A program made the translations under genes and the position numbers. Positions 1 through 12,412 of a DNA stretch of 64,000 nucleotides are shown piece by piece. Location: contig NW_026623050.1 of NCBI RefSeq assembly GCF_023065955.2, positions 20,418,501-20,482,500 on the forward strand, in the 5' to 3' direction. Each line of letters opens with the position of its first letter. The stretch's first letter is position 1. The notes beneath the pieces were generated by a model, which saw nothing but the letters and a program-made list of their open reading frames with translations, ran no database searches and was not told the origin of the DNA. Source of the stretch: Ursus arctos (taxonomy: Eukaryota > Chordata > Mammalia > Carnivora > Ursidae).

Positions 1-1335
1 CAAACAGAAGCATCTAATAGATTAAATCTTCCAAAATTCTCTTCAAGTAGATGTACATAATTAAAGAATTTAGTTAAAATGTAAAGTGTTTCTTTATTTT
101 TATGTACAATTCTTAGAATTTTGAAAAATGTATAAACGTAAGGAAAAGAGAAAATACCAAATATAAAAAGTACCATAGAACATTTTGTACTCACAAAATG
201 GTACTGTATACTGTACCATTCTAGAACATGATGACATCAAAAGGAAAAGCACCCAGTAAATCATTAGTCAAAGGAAAGATGCCACTACTGTGACATCGAA
301 CCGAAGCCTGACTCGAGTTTAAAACAACCGCCGCAAACTGGAAAAGCTAATTCTCCAGTAACAGTGTATGTTTCTAAAGTGCCTCCTCTCAGCTAGGAGG
401 ATATTTCTGAATGCAAGTAACAGACAGAATCCCAACTCAAACTGCTTTAAACAAGTAAGGAAATAAATGATCTCACATTTAAAACGTCCAGAGGGAAAGG
501 CTCCATGCCCAAAGAAATTAGCGGCTTGAGGATGTTATCCTAAGGCCTAAGTTCCTTTCATTTCTGCGTCCTACTGTGCTCAGCAGCTACTTCAGCCTAG
601 GGCTGGTTTTCCTCATGGGTGTAAGGTGGCTGCACAATTTCAGGTGCCATATTCAAGCACAATATTAGGAAAAAATGGGACAGTACCTTCTGGCATATGC
701 TCCTTAAGGGCAAGAAAACCTTTCCCAGAAATCCTCCTGGTTCACCTCCTTTCCCATCTCACTGACCAAAAGTACCTACCCTTAAAAAAATATTTTCCCG
801 TAATAAAACCATCAGTCTCTCCCCCTCTCCCTCAATCTCTCTCCCCCTCGATTTCTCTCTCCCCACTTTATCCTTAGTACTACCTGTTGCTGTTTTGGAG
901 CATTTAAGAAAATTCAACAATGTGATCATCTTTTCTTATTAAGAAATATGGAGATATACCATTTTTACAGAGTTGTTGTTGTTACTGCTGTTTTTACAAA
1001 GAAGTCTCTACCTTGTGCCAGGATTTCTGAAACCAGTCTCCTCCTATTGATGGACATTTAGAGTTTTTGTTTCCCAATACTTTGCTTTTATAAACACTAT
1101 AATAAATATTTTTGTACATCTAGCTAAAAACAAAACGATACCACAAACAAAAAACCTCACCAACAGTGTAACGAAAACAAATGTGATTTGTTGGAGTCAA
1201 TTAGAATTTATCCCGGGACTTGGGAGAGGGTCCCCTTCTAAGTCACATGGGTAAGTTCTACACACCAAAACAAAATAGGGTCTCAGCCAGTAAGGATAAA
1301 GGGAGACCATACATTTTGGCTAGATAACCTATAGT
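1..1335. other. DNAAF4 intron 6, mostly unrecognised sequence
   Basis: AT-rich intron with no exon-like segment. A pyrimidine-rich patch (ctccccctct type) lies at about 814-865. Bases 970-1130 resemble a degraded minus-strand L1 piece. Confidence 0.5.
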
Positions 1336-2261
1336 GTCTACTACAAGACTTTTTAAAAAATTGTGATAAAATATATATAACAAAATTTACCATTTTTAAC
1401 CATCTTTAAATGTATAGTTTAGTGACATTAAGTCCATTTACATTGTTGTGCAGCTATCACCAATATCCATTCTCCAGAACTCTTCCATCTTCTGAAACTG
1501 AAACTCTGTACCCATTAAACATTAACTCCCCATTCCCTCCTATCTTTGACAATCACTATTCTATTTTCTGTTCTATGAATTTGACTGCCTCTAGGTACCT
1601 CAAATAAGTGGAATCATATTTTTCCTTTTGTAACTGGCTCATTTTACTTAGCATATGTCTTCAAGGTTCAGCCATGTTATAGCACGTAACAAGAGTTTCT
1701 TCCTTTTAAAGGCTGAATACTATTCTATTGTACGGGTATACCACATTTTGTCTACCAAAATATCCATCAGTGGGCACCTGGGTTGCTTCTACCTCCGGGC
1801 GATTGTGAATAATGCTACCATGAACATAGGTGTACAAATACTATCTGTTTGTGTCCCTGCTTTCAATTCCTTTGTGTATATACCCTGAAGTGGGATTGCT
1901 GGATCATATGGTAATTCTATTTTTAATTTTTTGAGGAGCATCCATACCGTGTACCATCTTACATTCCCTTCAACAATGTTCAAGGGTTCTAATTTGTCCA
2001 TATCCTCAACGACATTTGTTATTTCACGGGTTTTTTTATAACAGCCATTGTAATGTGTGTAAAGTAGTATCCCATTATGATTTTGATTTGCATTCTCCAA
2101 ATAATTGCTGATATTCAACATCTTTTCATGTACTTTTGCCATTTGTATATCTCCTTAAAGAAATGTCTATTGAAGTCCTTTGCCTACTTTTTATTTTTAT
2201 TTTTTAATTTTCTTTGCCTACTTTTTAAAAAGGTTGTTTTTTAACTGTTGAGTTGCGGAAC

Positions 2262-2450
2262 TTTTTTTTTTTTTTTTTTTTAAGATTTATTTATTTGAGG
2301 GAGGGGCCAGAGGGAGACGGAGAGAGAAACCCATGCAGACTCTGCCCTGAGTATGAAGCCGACACGGGACTTGATCTCACAACCCTGAGATCAGACCAGA
2401 GCCAAAACCAAGAGTGGGGTGCTCAACTGACTATACCACCCAGGGGCCCC
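2262..2450 (-). mobile_element. CAN-SINE inside L1
   Basis: Begins with a poly-T run (the reversed A tail) and aagatttatttatttg, and ends ccacccaggggcccc, the reversed tRNA-like head. It is moderately diverged. Confidence 0.85.
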
Positions 2451-2628
2451 ACAGAAGTTCTTTATATACAGCCCGGATATTAACCCGTTATTAGATATAT
2501 GATTTGCAAATATTTTCTCCATTCCATGGGTTGTCTTTTCACTCTGTTAATAGTGTCCTTCATGCACAAAAGCTTTTAATTTTTATACATTTCAATTAAC
2601 CTATTTTTCTTTTGTTGTCTGTACTTTT

Positions 2629-2839
2629 TAAATTTTTTTTTTATTTTAGAGAGAAAGAGAGAGAGAATGCATGTGAGCAGGGACGGGGAAGGGCTGAGGG
2701 GGAGGGAGAGATAAAATCTCAAGCAACTCCCTGCTGAGCACAGAGTCCCACTTAAGGCTCTGTCTCATGACCCTGAGATTATGACCTGAGCCAAAATCAA
2801 GAGTCAGACACTTAACCAACTGAGCCATCCACGCACCCC
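2629..2839 (-). mobile_element. CAN-SINE inside L1
   Basis: A reversed SINE with a purine-rich gagagaaagagagagag segment and the head gagccatccacgcacccc. It splits the same L1 that resumes at 2840 with tacttttggtgtca. Confidence 0.8.
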
Positions 2840-3193
2840 AATACTTTTGGTGTCACACCCAGGAAATATTGCCAAATTCAATGTCACAATGTGCTCTGTG
2901 TTTTTATTCTAAGAATTTTATAATTTTAGCTCTTATGTTTAGGTGTTTGATATATTTTGAGTCAATTTTTGTATAAGGTGTTAAGTAAGGGTCCAACTTC
3001 ATTCTCTTTTATATGAATTTCCAGTTTTCCTACCACCATGTGTTAAAAAGACTATCCTTTCTACATTGAATAATTGTTGACAATCATTTGATCATAGAAG
3101 AGAGGGCTGTTTCTGGACCCCATCTATTCCATTGGTCTATTTGTCTGTACAAATCTTATATTAACATACACATTGGAAGAACAGTTCCATTTT

Positions 3194-3392
3194 GGGGACA
3201 CCTGGGTGGCTTAGTCGGTTAAGCGTCTATCTTGATTTCGGCTCAGGTCATGATCTCAGGGTTGTGGGACTGAGCCCACAGCAGGCTCCACACTGGGCAT
3301 GGAGCCTGCCTCAGATTCTCTCTTCTCTCCCTCTGCCCCTTCCCGCTCTAAAAAAATAAAAAGTTAAATAAAAAATTAAAAAAATAAATGAA
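3194..3392 (+). mobile_element. CAN-SINE
   Basis: The head ggggacacctgggtggctta, the box B-like region, a CT-rich middle and an A-rich tail of mixed A/T (aataaaaagttaaataaa) are all present. It sits at the border of the L1 fragment. Confidence 0.85.
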
Positions 3393-4887
3393 GAACGGGT
3401 CCATTTTTCATCTTTAACATAAGTTTGTAGTTTTGTAACAGTTTTATCAGAAAAATTCTCCCACATTCTAAGGGAAGACGAGTTTACAATGAGCATTATT
3501 AAAAGAACCTCTATAGAAGACATAATAGCAAGAAATATAAGTATTAAAATATTTTTAATGTTTACATATACGTATTAAAATATAAATTCAAAAGAACACT
3601 ACATTCTTTTAAGTTCAATGTCACCACAAACATCCAAAAATCTGCTTTATGGCTTTCGGAATGATTTTGGACTTGGAAATAGCCAAATTTCAAAAGGAAA
3701 GGGAAAAAAAATTAAACCTGTATCTAAAGGGCAGTAACCTTTGAACACCAAATTTAAATAGAGAAGTTAATAACCATGAAGTCTCCCCTAATGTTCCAAA
3801 TAAGGCAATGTCAATGAAAAGAATTATGCAAAAGTACTCATTAATTCAACACATACTGAGTACTTATTATACTGTATGTACAGTGAGAACAAAAGAGACA
3901 TGGACAATTGCAAACAGTCCTGTCATTTTTATGATGGCTGACTGGTGTGCCTTTATAAAGGAAGAAACATCCTGATTCGCAATGGCCAAAATGGCCAGAG
4001 ATTTTTGTATAAGAGTTGAACGTGGGAGAAGTGACCAGAGGCAGGACTGCTAGGAAAGAAGCACTGAAGAGAAGAAAAGGGCAGAAGAAAGCCAGGAGAA
4101 ACCAGAAGTGTAGGGCTTAGACACGGCATAGCGGCAGAAGCAACGCACGTTCCAACAGAAGACAGAATAGCTCTGTTGTGTGGGCGGTAAGAACTGTAAC
4201 AGCCACCTGCCCCTGAAAGGACTTTTAAAGTCCTTGTCTCTTTCAGCATCTCATGGTTCAGCAGAGAAAACATTCTTGGGTATCTCGAGAGCTTCTAAAG
4301 CTGTGTATCGCACGCCTTAGTGAAGGCACGTCAAGCAGTACAATGGAGCACTCACAATGCAAACAGGAAGAGGAAACTACACACTAAACAAAATGACAAG
4401 TTAGGCTATAGCAGGTACTGCATTGCAACAGAATATTATGGGCTATAAAATGCATACAAACAAGCAACTGAACAGAATGATAATTACCTCAAAGAAGTCA
4501 TCTTAGAATATGGATTCTAAACTTCTTTGAGTCAGGCAAAAGGTAGTAGTATAAGAAAACTGTCTTATCTCCAGAAACAGAGTTTTTAAAATGCAACAGA
4601 GCAAGGCGGATTTGGCAGATCTGTCCTGAAAGTAGGCAGGTGCAAAGGGCTGCTGGGAGATGATTCTCCGTGGGAATCTTATGTTCATGCATGTCTTACG
4701 TCAGATGCACGGACAACTTTTAATTGGGACAATCTTTTCAAAGATGTCTGCATAGCACACAGCTTTGGAAAACAGAGTAGTGTCTTCCTTTGGGGCAAAG
4801 AACAGATTTATCTGCTGCTCAGTTTGAAAAAAGATATCTCCTTGTGGGGCAAAAGTTGAACGTGTTTGCTTACAATCGTCTTACAAA
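3393..4887. other. Intron 6, no recognised feature
   Basis: No repeat or exon recognised with confidence. A short piece at 3840-3900 (cacatactgagtacttatta) looks L2-like but is too degraded to call. Confidence 0.4.
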
Positions 4888-4901
4888 AAATTGTGTTCCT
4901 T

Positions 4902-5119
4902 GGGCGCACCTGGGTGGCTCAGTCAGTTAAGCATCCAATTCTTGATTTTGGTTCAGGTCATGATCTTGGGGTCCTGGGACTGAGCCCCATGTTGGGCTCC
5001 TGCTCAGCGCAGAGTCTCCTTGTCCCTCTCCCTCCCGCATTTCTCCTCCCACCGTCCCCCTCCCCTATTCTCTCACACACCCACTCTCTCTCTCTAATAT
5101 AAGAAAAAGTAAATAAAAG
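4902..5119 (+). mobile_element. CAN-SINE with 14-bp target duplication
   Basis: A full head-to-tail element bounded by aaattgtgttcctt at 4888-4901 and 5120-5133. The perfect duplication marks a fairly recent insertion. Confidence 0.9.
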
Positions 5120-5133
5120 AAATTGTGTTCCTT

Positions 5134-6955
5134 AAGTATGGTGTTCTGAGCTGTGGTTCAAACCTGGGCCTGCCTTTGCACTGGCCTTGTGGGACTGGAG
5201 GGGCACAGGGAAACGACATGAAGCTCACACCACTTGCTGCGCCTTAAATAATAGTCTTTTGTCTCTGACCCATGAGTATCCTGTCTTCTTCCCCATATTC
5301 ATGAAACTGCGTAGGCTAACCCTTCACAGTTCTTGCCAGGGCATGGACCCAAACCTAACAATTAGAAAGAAATTCAGTTTGGCAAGTAGAATTGTATACT
5401 GTGTTGGGAGGAGATGGCCAAGAATCAGCAGCCAAAAAGTCCAACATGAAGTAAAAGGACATCCAGACAGGCATAGAGAATACAACCACAGAACATACCC
5501 AAATAACAAGCAGAAATACAGACTGGCAGACAAGGTCAGCAGGGTCCTATAAACAAAGCTGGGGTTCAGAAGTAGAATTAGCCAGGTAGCCAAAGGGAAA
5601 GCAAAAGCAAAGCAGATCCTCAATCTTAAAAGGACTGGGGTATTAGGCAGGCTACAAAATCTGACACTTAGGCCAAAAGAATAAAAAGAAAATTCAGGGG
5701 GCACCTGGGTGGCTCAGTCGGTTAAGCATCCGACTCTTGATTGCAGCTCAGGTCTTGATCTCAGCATCGTGAGTTCAAGCCCCACGGACAAAGAAAAGAA
5801 AAGAAAAGAAAATTCAGACATAAGAACTAGGGTAGACAATGATTTTATGTAATAATAGCAATATGATGCTGGGAGCTAGATTGTAGAACAATATATCCTT
5901 AATTCCCTCCTATGTAACATTAGACTTTGCTGTACAGTAAGGTAGGCAGAAGGGATTCAAGTGGCCCTAGGGTGGGAAAAGAAGGAATTTAAGTCTGAAG
6001 TTAAGACAGGGTCCAAAAAAACTTATGCTAAAAATCAAGCGCAGGGCAATGGCAGTGACACAGAACAATGGTCCATTTACTTTATGTGATTACAAGTGTC
6101 TAGAAGGGTAGCTCTTAAAGTTATTTACAGATTCTGAGTCATGTAAGCCTGTAAAATAACATCATACCATGCACATGTCTAAATGAGAGCATCTGGACTC
6201 TGTTTTATATGAGAAGTTCTCAGTAAAAAGCTGTCTGGTACATAAGGTTAATTGGAAAAGGTAAAATGCTTTCAGGAGCAAATGAAATTACCTAAGCTTA
6301 CGTATTTTCCCAAAAGGTAGAGATTTGGCATTTAAAACTAAGTCACAGCAGTGGAAGGGGCGGTAGAGAAAAATGAAAAAGCTATTGCTCTTTTGAAAGG
6401 TTTGCCCACCTCTACCCTTTTGCGAAGCAAGTGGCCCGCGTGTTTTAGCATAGTAAGCACGGTCGGACTGTTTTGGCCTGTGTAAATCTAGAGGGCTCTC
6501 ACGAAACAAAGCCTCTCGAGATGACAGTATTTCATCCTTTGGCTTAAATTCAACACACTACTTCTCAATCAGTTCTATTATATCTATTTCTATCTTTTGT
6601 ACTGCATTACATTGCTAGCGAGGATACAGTTCTAACAAGTCTTACCTTTCCTTTTATCTATTTGTTCTTGGCACCATGATGAACCGTACTCTGCTCTACT
6701 TCTCTGGGTGTTACTAGTTACTAAGTTTTCTCCCATCTCTCCTCATTTTCAACTCTCTGATTTTGCTTCTCTTTCTTTTTCTATCTAATTGGAGCTAGTA
6801 CGGCAAAATGGTATATAAACAAGAGACTAAAAGTAATGACAATCTACCATGTCTGACTGCTGCGAAGTATACTTTTGCACTAGGGTTGCTGCCAAGTCAT
6901 TGTTTTTGCCAGCAGTCGATTTTATTTCTATGTTTTAATTCTTGTAATTTTTAAT

Positions 6956-6958
<3 letters not shown>
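5134..6958. other. Intron 6, unrecognised apart from one short SINE
   Basis: Apart from the SINE at 5698-5810 nothing is recognised. Open frames at 5187-5552 and 5324-5704 overlap on opposite strands and show no family resemblance or splice context. Confidence 0.4.
5698..5810 (+). mobile_element. Short CAN-SINE (tRNA part plus simple tail)
   Basis: The head gggcacctgggtggctcagt and the tRNA-like region are followed directly by an aaaga repeat tail, with no CT-rich segment. The flanking repeat gaaaattcag supports an insertion. Confidence 0.75.

Positions 6959-6993
<35 letters not shown>
6959..6993. repeat. (CA)n microsatellite
   Basis: About 17 uninterrupted CA units, long enough to be polymorphic. 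Confidence 0.95.
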
Positions 6994-6995
<2 letters not shown>

Positions 6996-7056
6996 TTGCT
7001 GCATTTGTCAGTCAAAATTCCAACCCTGGCTCAACAATTTCATCTGCCCTTTCTAC

Positions 7057-7243
7057 TTTTTTTTTTTTAAGATTTTATTTATTTATTTGAAAGAGAGAGC
7101 AAGCAGGAGCAGGAGGAGGGGCAGAGGGAGAAGCAGACTCTCTGCTGGGCAGGGAGCCTGACTCTGGGCTCGATCCCAGGACCCCGGAATCATGACCTGA
7201 GCCGAAGGCAGACGCTTAACCAACGGAGCCACCCATGTGCCCC
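7057..7243 (-). mobile_element. CAN-SINE
   Basis: Poly-T then aagattttatttatttattt, purine-rich middle, and head gagccacccatgtgcccc, all in reverse orientation. Confidence 0.88.
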
Positions 7244-7468
7244 AGCATTTTCTAGTCTTAAAACCAAATCACATCTTTAGTGTATCAGAAATAAGACCAG
7301 ACCAACACCGCCAAGGACCTTTAGCCAGTCCCAGCATCATAACGCCTGTACCAAAGGACTGTCTCACCAGGTCAATCAATCGTTTTATCTTTGAGCACTG
7401 ATCTAAAAGCGCACTTCTCCCTTGTCTTCATGTTGCTGGCCTTTCCCAGTCCCATCCCCCCGCTACTC

Positions 7469-7472
<4 letters not shown>

Positions 7473-7537
<65 letters not shown>

Positions 7538-7540
7538 TTT
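7473..7540. repeat. (AT)n microsatellite joined to poly-T
   Basis: About 24 AT units run straight into 20 T, which are the reversed tail of the adjoining SINE (7521-7630). The compound tract is likely unstable. Confidence 0.9.
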
Positions 7541-7630
7541 AAGTAATCTCCATGCCCACTGTGAGGCTTGAACTCAAGACCCTGAGATCAAGAGTCCCAT
7601 GCTCTACCGACTGAGCCAGCCAGGTGCTCC
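7521..7630 (-). mobile_element. Short tRNA-Lys-type SINE
   Basis: The reversed short form: T tail, aagtaatctccatgccca, then a tRNA-Lys-like body ending gagccagccaggtgctcc. It lacks the CT-rich domain of full CAN-SINEs. Confidence 0.75.
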
Positions 7631-8824
7631 TCCTTTGTACTTTGTTATTCCTAGTTCTGCCATAATAGACTCCACCTTCCAGTCCCTCACCATACCCTCA
7701 ACTTTTCCACAAAATCCTTTCTAAAATAAACCTGGCTCTGCCCTGAGGGCAGTTCTAATTTCTACCACCCTCTCCACTAAATACCCGTCCACCCAACTCC
7801 CCACATTAGTGATTTAGGGTAGGTGGAACTGCAGGAACTGGCATTGTCCAGGCTCTCTCCTGCTAGATCTAAGCTGTAACTCTCTCTTTATCTAGAAGTC
7901 CTTATCCTTTGGGACTCCTAACATCTTTGCCCTGTAGCCTTCACTCTTCTCATATTTATTAAGGGCTTTGAAACCTGGTTCTCAGAATCTGTCTCAATCC
8001 CAACTTTTGCCATGATTCCAGAAGATTCTAAGATTTGTGTATATGACCCATTTATCAATTTATTCTTGAAATACCTGGAACTCCTTAACTCAGCGTATCT
8101 TCCATTCAACTGTACTTTTGCTACCCACTCTCAGGGTCACGCACTGGCCTCCATCATCACCTGAACTGCACTACCTTAGAAATATCAAACTCTAGAATCC
8201 CAGCCACTGATCAGAACTTTCTACTCTACCAATTTGCCCTTTATACTAAATCTTCAGTCTTACAATGCCATCTAATTTCTTAATTGCTCCATTTTCTCTT
8301 AGTCCACTGGGCCCCTCATGGCATTTCTTCCTTTCTAACACAGCCTGGACTTCATGGCTAAATATCTGAGCTCTTTTTCCATAAGCAATCTGGTCCCTTG
8401 CACTACTAGTTTTTTACCGTACTTGTCAGATAAAACTCCCACTCTGGCCCAAAGATCTATTCTTAAATCCAAAAGACTAAACACTATAGGAGATAAATCA
8501 CACAACTGTACTGACATCTCTATAAATTCATGTTCTCCAACTGGCAGGGCCAACAGTATTCACTAATCAATTTCCCTTATCTAGGTCCATACTTGGCTTC
8601 ACTTTCTTTCCTCCAATCTCAGAAAATGAAGTATCTCTGTCTACTCCAAGTCAATCTGTCAACATTTTCTAAAGCAAAGTAATCAATCCAACAGGACAGC
8701 CTACTCAGCTTTGCTCACTTCAGCATTCTCGGATTGCAAGGAGGAGCAATTCATAACCAAACCACACAGACTGCTTTCGTAACTGGAATGAAAGGACAGG
8801 AAGTGGATTTTATTCATCTGTGAG
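7631..8824. other. Intron 6, pyrimidine-rich sequence of unknown origin
   Basis: Moderately C/T-rich on the plus strand without coding signs. Possibly an old LINE-like repeat (compare 9620-10120 and 43370-44230). I cannot assign a family. Confidence 0.35.
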
Positions 8825-9065
8825 AAGTATAGAGCAGTAGGTAGAATAGAAGCTCTGTAATAATATCAACCTGGAATTGAATCCTGGTTTTACTCATTAA
8901 CCATCACTTTAGCCATGTTTTCTTAACCTCTCTAGCCCTGTTTTCCACATTTGTAAGAAGGGGATAAAAATAATAATATCCAACTAGTCACATTGTTACA
9001 GGAATTAAGTGAGCTCTTTTGTGTACAGCTGCTAGCTTCTCAATAAACATTTGTTAAATAGTGCA
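8825..9065 (+). repeat. MIR SINE
   Basis: Contains a recognisable MIR core (ttaacctctctagccctgtt, then a 'tgtaagaaggggataa' stretch) in plus orientation. It is an ancient, inactive mammalian repeat. Confidence 0.7.
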
Positions 9066-10124
9066 AAAGTAGTAGGTCCTACCCAACTATAGTTGTGAGG
9101 ATTTAATGAGATAGTATAAACACACAAAAGCTCTTATAAACCAACACAAGCTATCAACATATTAACTGTGATCCTGACAATGGCAGCTTAGAGATAAGCA
9201 AATGCAATTAAAGAAATGACTTAGAATGTTAGAGCTGGGGAGCAGCACAAGCAGTTGGCCAAGTAGACTGGGTGAAAAACAAGAGGGACTTTCATTTAGT
9301 ATGTGCTGTGTAAATTTCTTCCCCCCAAAATATTTGTTATTACAAAATTTTAAATTGAATGCAACTTTTAAAAAGAGGAAAAGCAAAACAAAATCAAGAC
9401 AATCCAACCATTCTTGGCTTTCACCCAATTTTCTCCACTCTGCTCAGAGAGATTTCAATCGTCTCTTTCTCTTGTCTCCAAAGCTATTCAAATCTTTTAT
9501 ACATTTGTGGTGTTAAGGAAACACCACAAAACAAAAACTCTTTAAATTTTCTACTCCATTGGCTTCTGGGAGTATTTTTGTGTACTCCATTCTTTTGCAA
9601 GACCTTTAAATGTCCGTAGGTCGAGGAGTGTTCTTCTCAGGCCACTACTCTGGTCTGCACACTCTGTGGATATCTCAACTACATTTTTACTTTTATAAAT
9701 TTAACTACAATATAAATGCTGATAACCTCCAAATCTATTTCTACAGTGCTGACTTCTCTGGGTTCGAACTTGCTGGACAGTGTCACCCAGACTGGCCCAG
9801 AGACATCTTAAACTCAACATATTAAAAACTGAACTTCACCTCCATTCTCTCCTGACTGGTCCCTCACCTTGTATTCTCTAATTTAGCTGGTGGCATCACG
9901 CAATCAATCATTCAAACTAGAAACTGGGAACTCCTTCCTCTCATTCCCGAAAAATCAATCAAGAAGTTCTGCCTATTTTACCTCCTAAATATTTTCAAGT
10001 TGCCCTCCTCTCCACCCCTACAACAACACCTATAACAAGGCCAGTTCAAGGCCTTCGCCATATTTTCTGCAACACAGTTTCCCCCCTTACCTTATAGAAT
10101 AAAATCTAAAAAAAGGAAGATTCT
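9066..10124. other. Intron 6, possible ancient LINE (CR1/L2-like) at 9640-10120
   Basis: The stretch atcttaaactcaacatatta with the following 'ctgaacttcacctcc' pattern resembles old LINE-derived repeats. No coding function is supported. Confidence 0.35.
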
Positions 10125-10328
10125 TAAATATGGTGAACAAACTGGTAGCAGCCAGAGGGAAGGTGGGTAGAGGGGTGGGTGAAATAGGTGAAGGGGATTA
10201 AAAATAAAATTTTCATTGATAAGTACTGAGTAACATACAGAAATGTTGAATAGTTATATTGCACACCTGAAACTAATATAACACTCTATGTTAATTATAT
10301 GCAAATTAAAAAATAAGTTTAAAAAAAA
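10125..10328 (+). mobile_element. L1 3' end
   Basis: Ends with cacctgaaactaatataaca and gttaattatatgcaaatt followed by an A-rich tail, a common ending of carnivore L1 3' UTRs. Confidence 0.65.
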
Positions 10329-10379
10329 GAATCTTAACCAAGCACACAAGGCCCCTGATGATTTTTCTAGGTTCATTCG

Positions 10380-10800
10380 TCATTACTTGTAGCCTCAAAT
10401 TTTATGTTTTAGCAAAAAATAAACCACACATCATTCCTGACCTATATATCACACTATTTCTTGTCTCTTGAGCTTTTGTTCATATTGTGTCCAATACCTG
10501 AAATGAATGCCTTTCTTTCCCTTTCTCTGGAAACTCCTACTTATCATTAAGAGGAGCTCAGGTGCTACATTCTCTATGAAGCTTTTTCTGAACCTACATT
10601 CCTCCCTTTAAGGGTAGGTGTCCCTTTTCTGTATTTTCATTTTACCTTGTTCTTTTCTAGTATTGTATTTCCCACACAGTATCACAACTATTTGTGTATG
10701 TCTGTCTCCTCCACTGAGCTTTGTAGCTCAGAGCCTAGCCTACAGTCTGGTAAATACCAAGCAATCAATAGATGTTTATTTAATGGTTGAATAAATGGAG
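10380..10800 (+). repeat. L2 LINE 3' end
   Basis: Contains tgtctcctccactgagcttt, then 'gagcctagcctacagtctgg' and a terminal 'ttaatggttgaataaatgg', the usual L2 3' end pattern. Confidence 0.7.
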
Positions 10801-11045
10801 AAGAAGGGAGCAAAGGAGAGAGAGAAGAAGAGAAAGAGGAGAAAGGATCATGTAAGGTTTTAATGTTGGAAGTAAGAGAAACCAACCTGTCAGGCCCAGG
10901 CCTCTGACTTTCAGAAAAACTGTCACTTCAGCTCAATTCCACATATCAATCCCTGGTGTAACAGACAAGAGAGAAGACCAAGAAAGAACAGAGGAAAGAT
11001 AAGAAAGGAAAAATATAGACATGTGGTAGATAGGTAATAGAAACC

Positions 11046-11505
11046 TTTCCCTCAGCCAAAAGCAGTCCATATCCTAATCCTCAGAACCTGTGACTATGCC
11101 ACCTAACATGGCAGGAAGGATTCCACAGATGTGCCTAAATTAAGGTCTTGAGGGGGGAGATTATGCAAATGAGACTAATGTAACCACAAGGATCCTTATA
11201 AAAGAAAGAGGGAAGCAGGAGAGTCAGAGAAGGAGATGGCATTATGGAAGCAGAGGTCAGAGTGATGCAATTGCTGGCTGGAGGCCACAAGCCAAGCAAT
11301 ATAGGCAGCCTAAAAACTAGAAAATGAAGGGAAATAGATTCTTCCCTACAGACTCTAGAAGGAACACAACTGATACCTTGATTTTAAGCCAGTGAAACCC
11401 ATTTTGAACTTCTGACTTCTAAAACTGTAAGATAATTAATTTGTGATATTTTAAGCCATTAAGTTTATGGTAGATTGTTATGGCAACAACAGAAAAATAA
11501 TATAA
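11046..11505 (+). repeat. LTR-like relic (MaLR/MLT type)
   Basis: Has 'tccttataaaagaaagaggg', 'gaggccacaagccaagcaat' and a 3' part with ttttaagccattaagtttat and a terminal 'tgttatggcaacaac'. This layout is typical of solitary MaLR-class LTRs. It carries no coding sequence. Confidence 0.5.
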
Positions 11506-11751
11506 AAGTGTATATAATGAAATATAACAAGTAACATCCACAACTGCCTCAAAATACAAATTCAAATTTGATACATTCATAATGTATCAAAATTCACTGG
11601 TTTTGATAATTGTATAAAAATATACAGAGCAATATGTGAATAAATCAAAGGATTTCCTGGTTATAAAATGATAATTTATAAGATAATTCGGTAATCTTTT
11701 AAAGCTGGAGATGAATAATCAAAGCTCTAATTTCTAAAAAACACACTTCTT

Positions 11752-11930
11752 CTTTTTTTTTAGAGGGGAGTTTTTTTTAAGGGGGAGTGAGAGGGAGAGA
11801 GGAGAGAAACAAGCAGACTTCATGCCCAGTGAGGAGCCTGACACAGGGCTCAATCTCACAGCCCTGAGATCATGACCTGAGCCAAAATCAAGAGTCGGAT
11901 GCTCAACAGACTGAGCCACCCAGGCACCCC
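11752..11930 (-). mobile_element. CAN-SINE with approximate duplication
   Basis: A reversed SINE ending gagccacccaggcacccc. Flanks read aacacacttct before and aacacatttct after (one mismatch), so the copy is not very recent. Confidence 0.85.
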
Positions 11931-12253
11931 TAAATAACACATTTCTAAGGGAAATATTAGGAAGAACTTATGCTAAATGTGATTTTAAAAGGAATTTTTA
12001 ATAAGTAACCCAAGAGATGTCATATATTTCATTTCTGTGACATTTAAATACAAAAACAAATAAAAATAAGAGCCTTGTTCTATGATCTGACTTTTTAAAA
12101 TAAGGAAGCCCTACCTACTTAATTTGCTTATTTGCATTATCTTTCCCCAACAACACACATAAGCACTTATGTCAAGATATCTTGAAAATGTAGTAAGTAC
12201 TAATGTACACCTAATTTATTATAAATCTCATAGCCAGAGTTCAAACAACTTAC

Positions 12254-12363
12254 TTTCCTTTGTCCTTCAGCCATTCTGGGTTCTTTTCTTCTTCTTTTAA
12301 ATCAGAAAGTTCAGGAATATCAGTATTCAGTGCTCTTCGTGCCTCTGCTTGTTTGTGTAACCA
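12254..12363 (-). CDS. DNAAF4: DNAAF4 coding exon 6 (residues 262-297, entry to TPR domain)
   Basis: The acceptor CTGATTTCAG|TGGTTAC and the donor AAAGGAAA|GTAAGT enclose 110 bases: 36 codons plus two bases (phase 2). The translation is [20 protein letters not shown] followed by [26 protein letters not shown] is where the first TPR helix begins in this family. The exon is too short to form a 60-codon open frame. It was found from the expected continuation of exon 5 and confirmed by its splice sites and phase. A CAN-SINE in antisense orientation to the gene lies only 49 bp upstream of the acceptor (12413-12628). Confidence 0.93.
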
Positions 12364-12412
12364 CTGAAATCAGAGAATAAAGTCTAATGAAGGACACAAA
12401 AGTCTTAATACA

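Larger units (their letters stand above)
1340..3190 (-). mobile_element. Ancient L1, ORF2 end and 3' UTR, split by two SINEs
   Basis: Read on the minus strand this is the C-terminal part of L1 ORF2, with [12 protein letters not shown] and GIYTKELKAGTQTD visible in the frame at 1789-2142, followed by the 3' UTR toward 1340. Several stops and indels show an old mammalian (L1M-type) copy. Two CAN-SINEs interrupt it. Confidence 0.85.

Noticed and set aside
5187..5704. Overlapping open frames of 121 and 126 codons on opposite strands
   Set aside because: No recognisable protein on either strand, no homologous motif and no splice signals. Chance frames in intron.
1..12253. Search for the remaining DNAAF4 exons (TPR repeats)
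   Set aside because: I looked for the continuation after WLKDKG (an NKLF-type start and TPR residues) on the minus strand and found none. They most likely lie outside the window, though a short exon could have been missed by eye.
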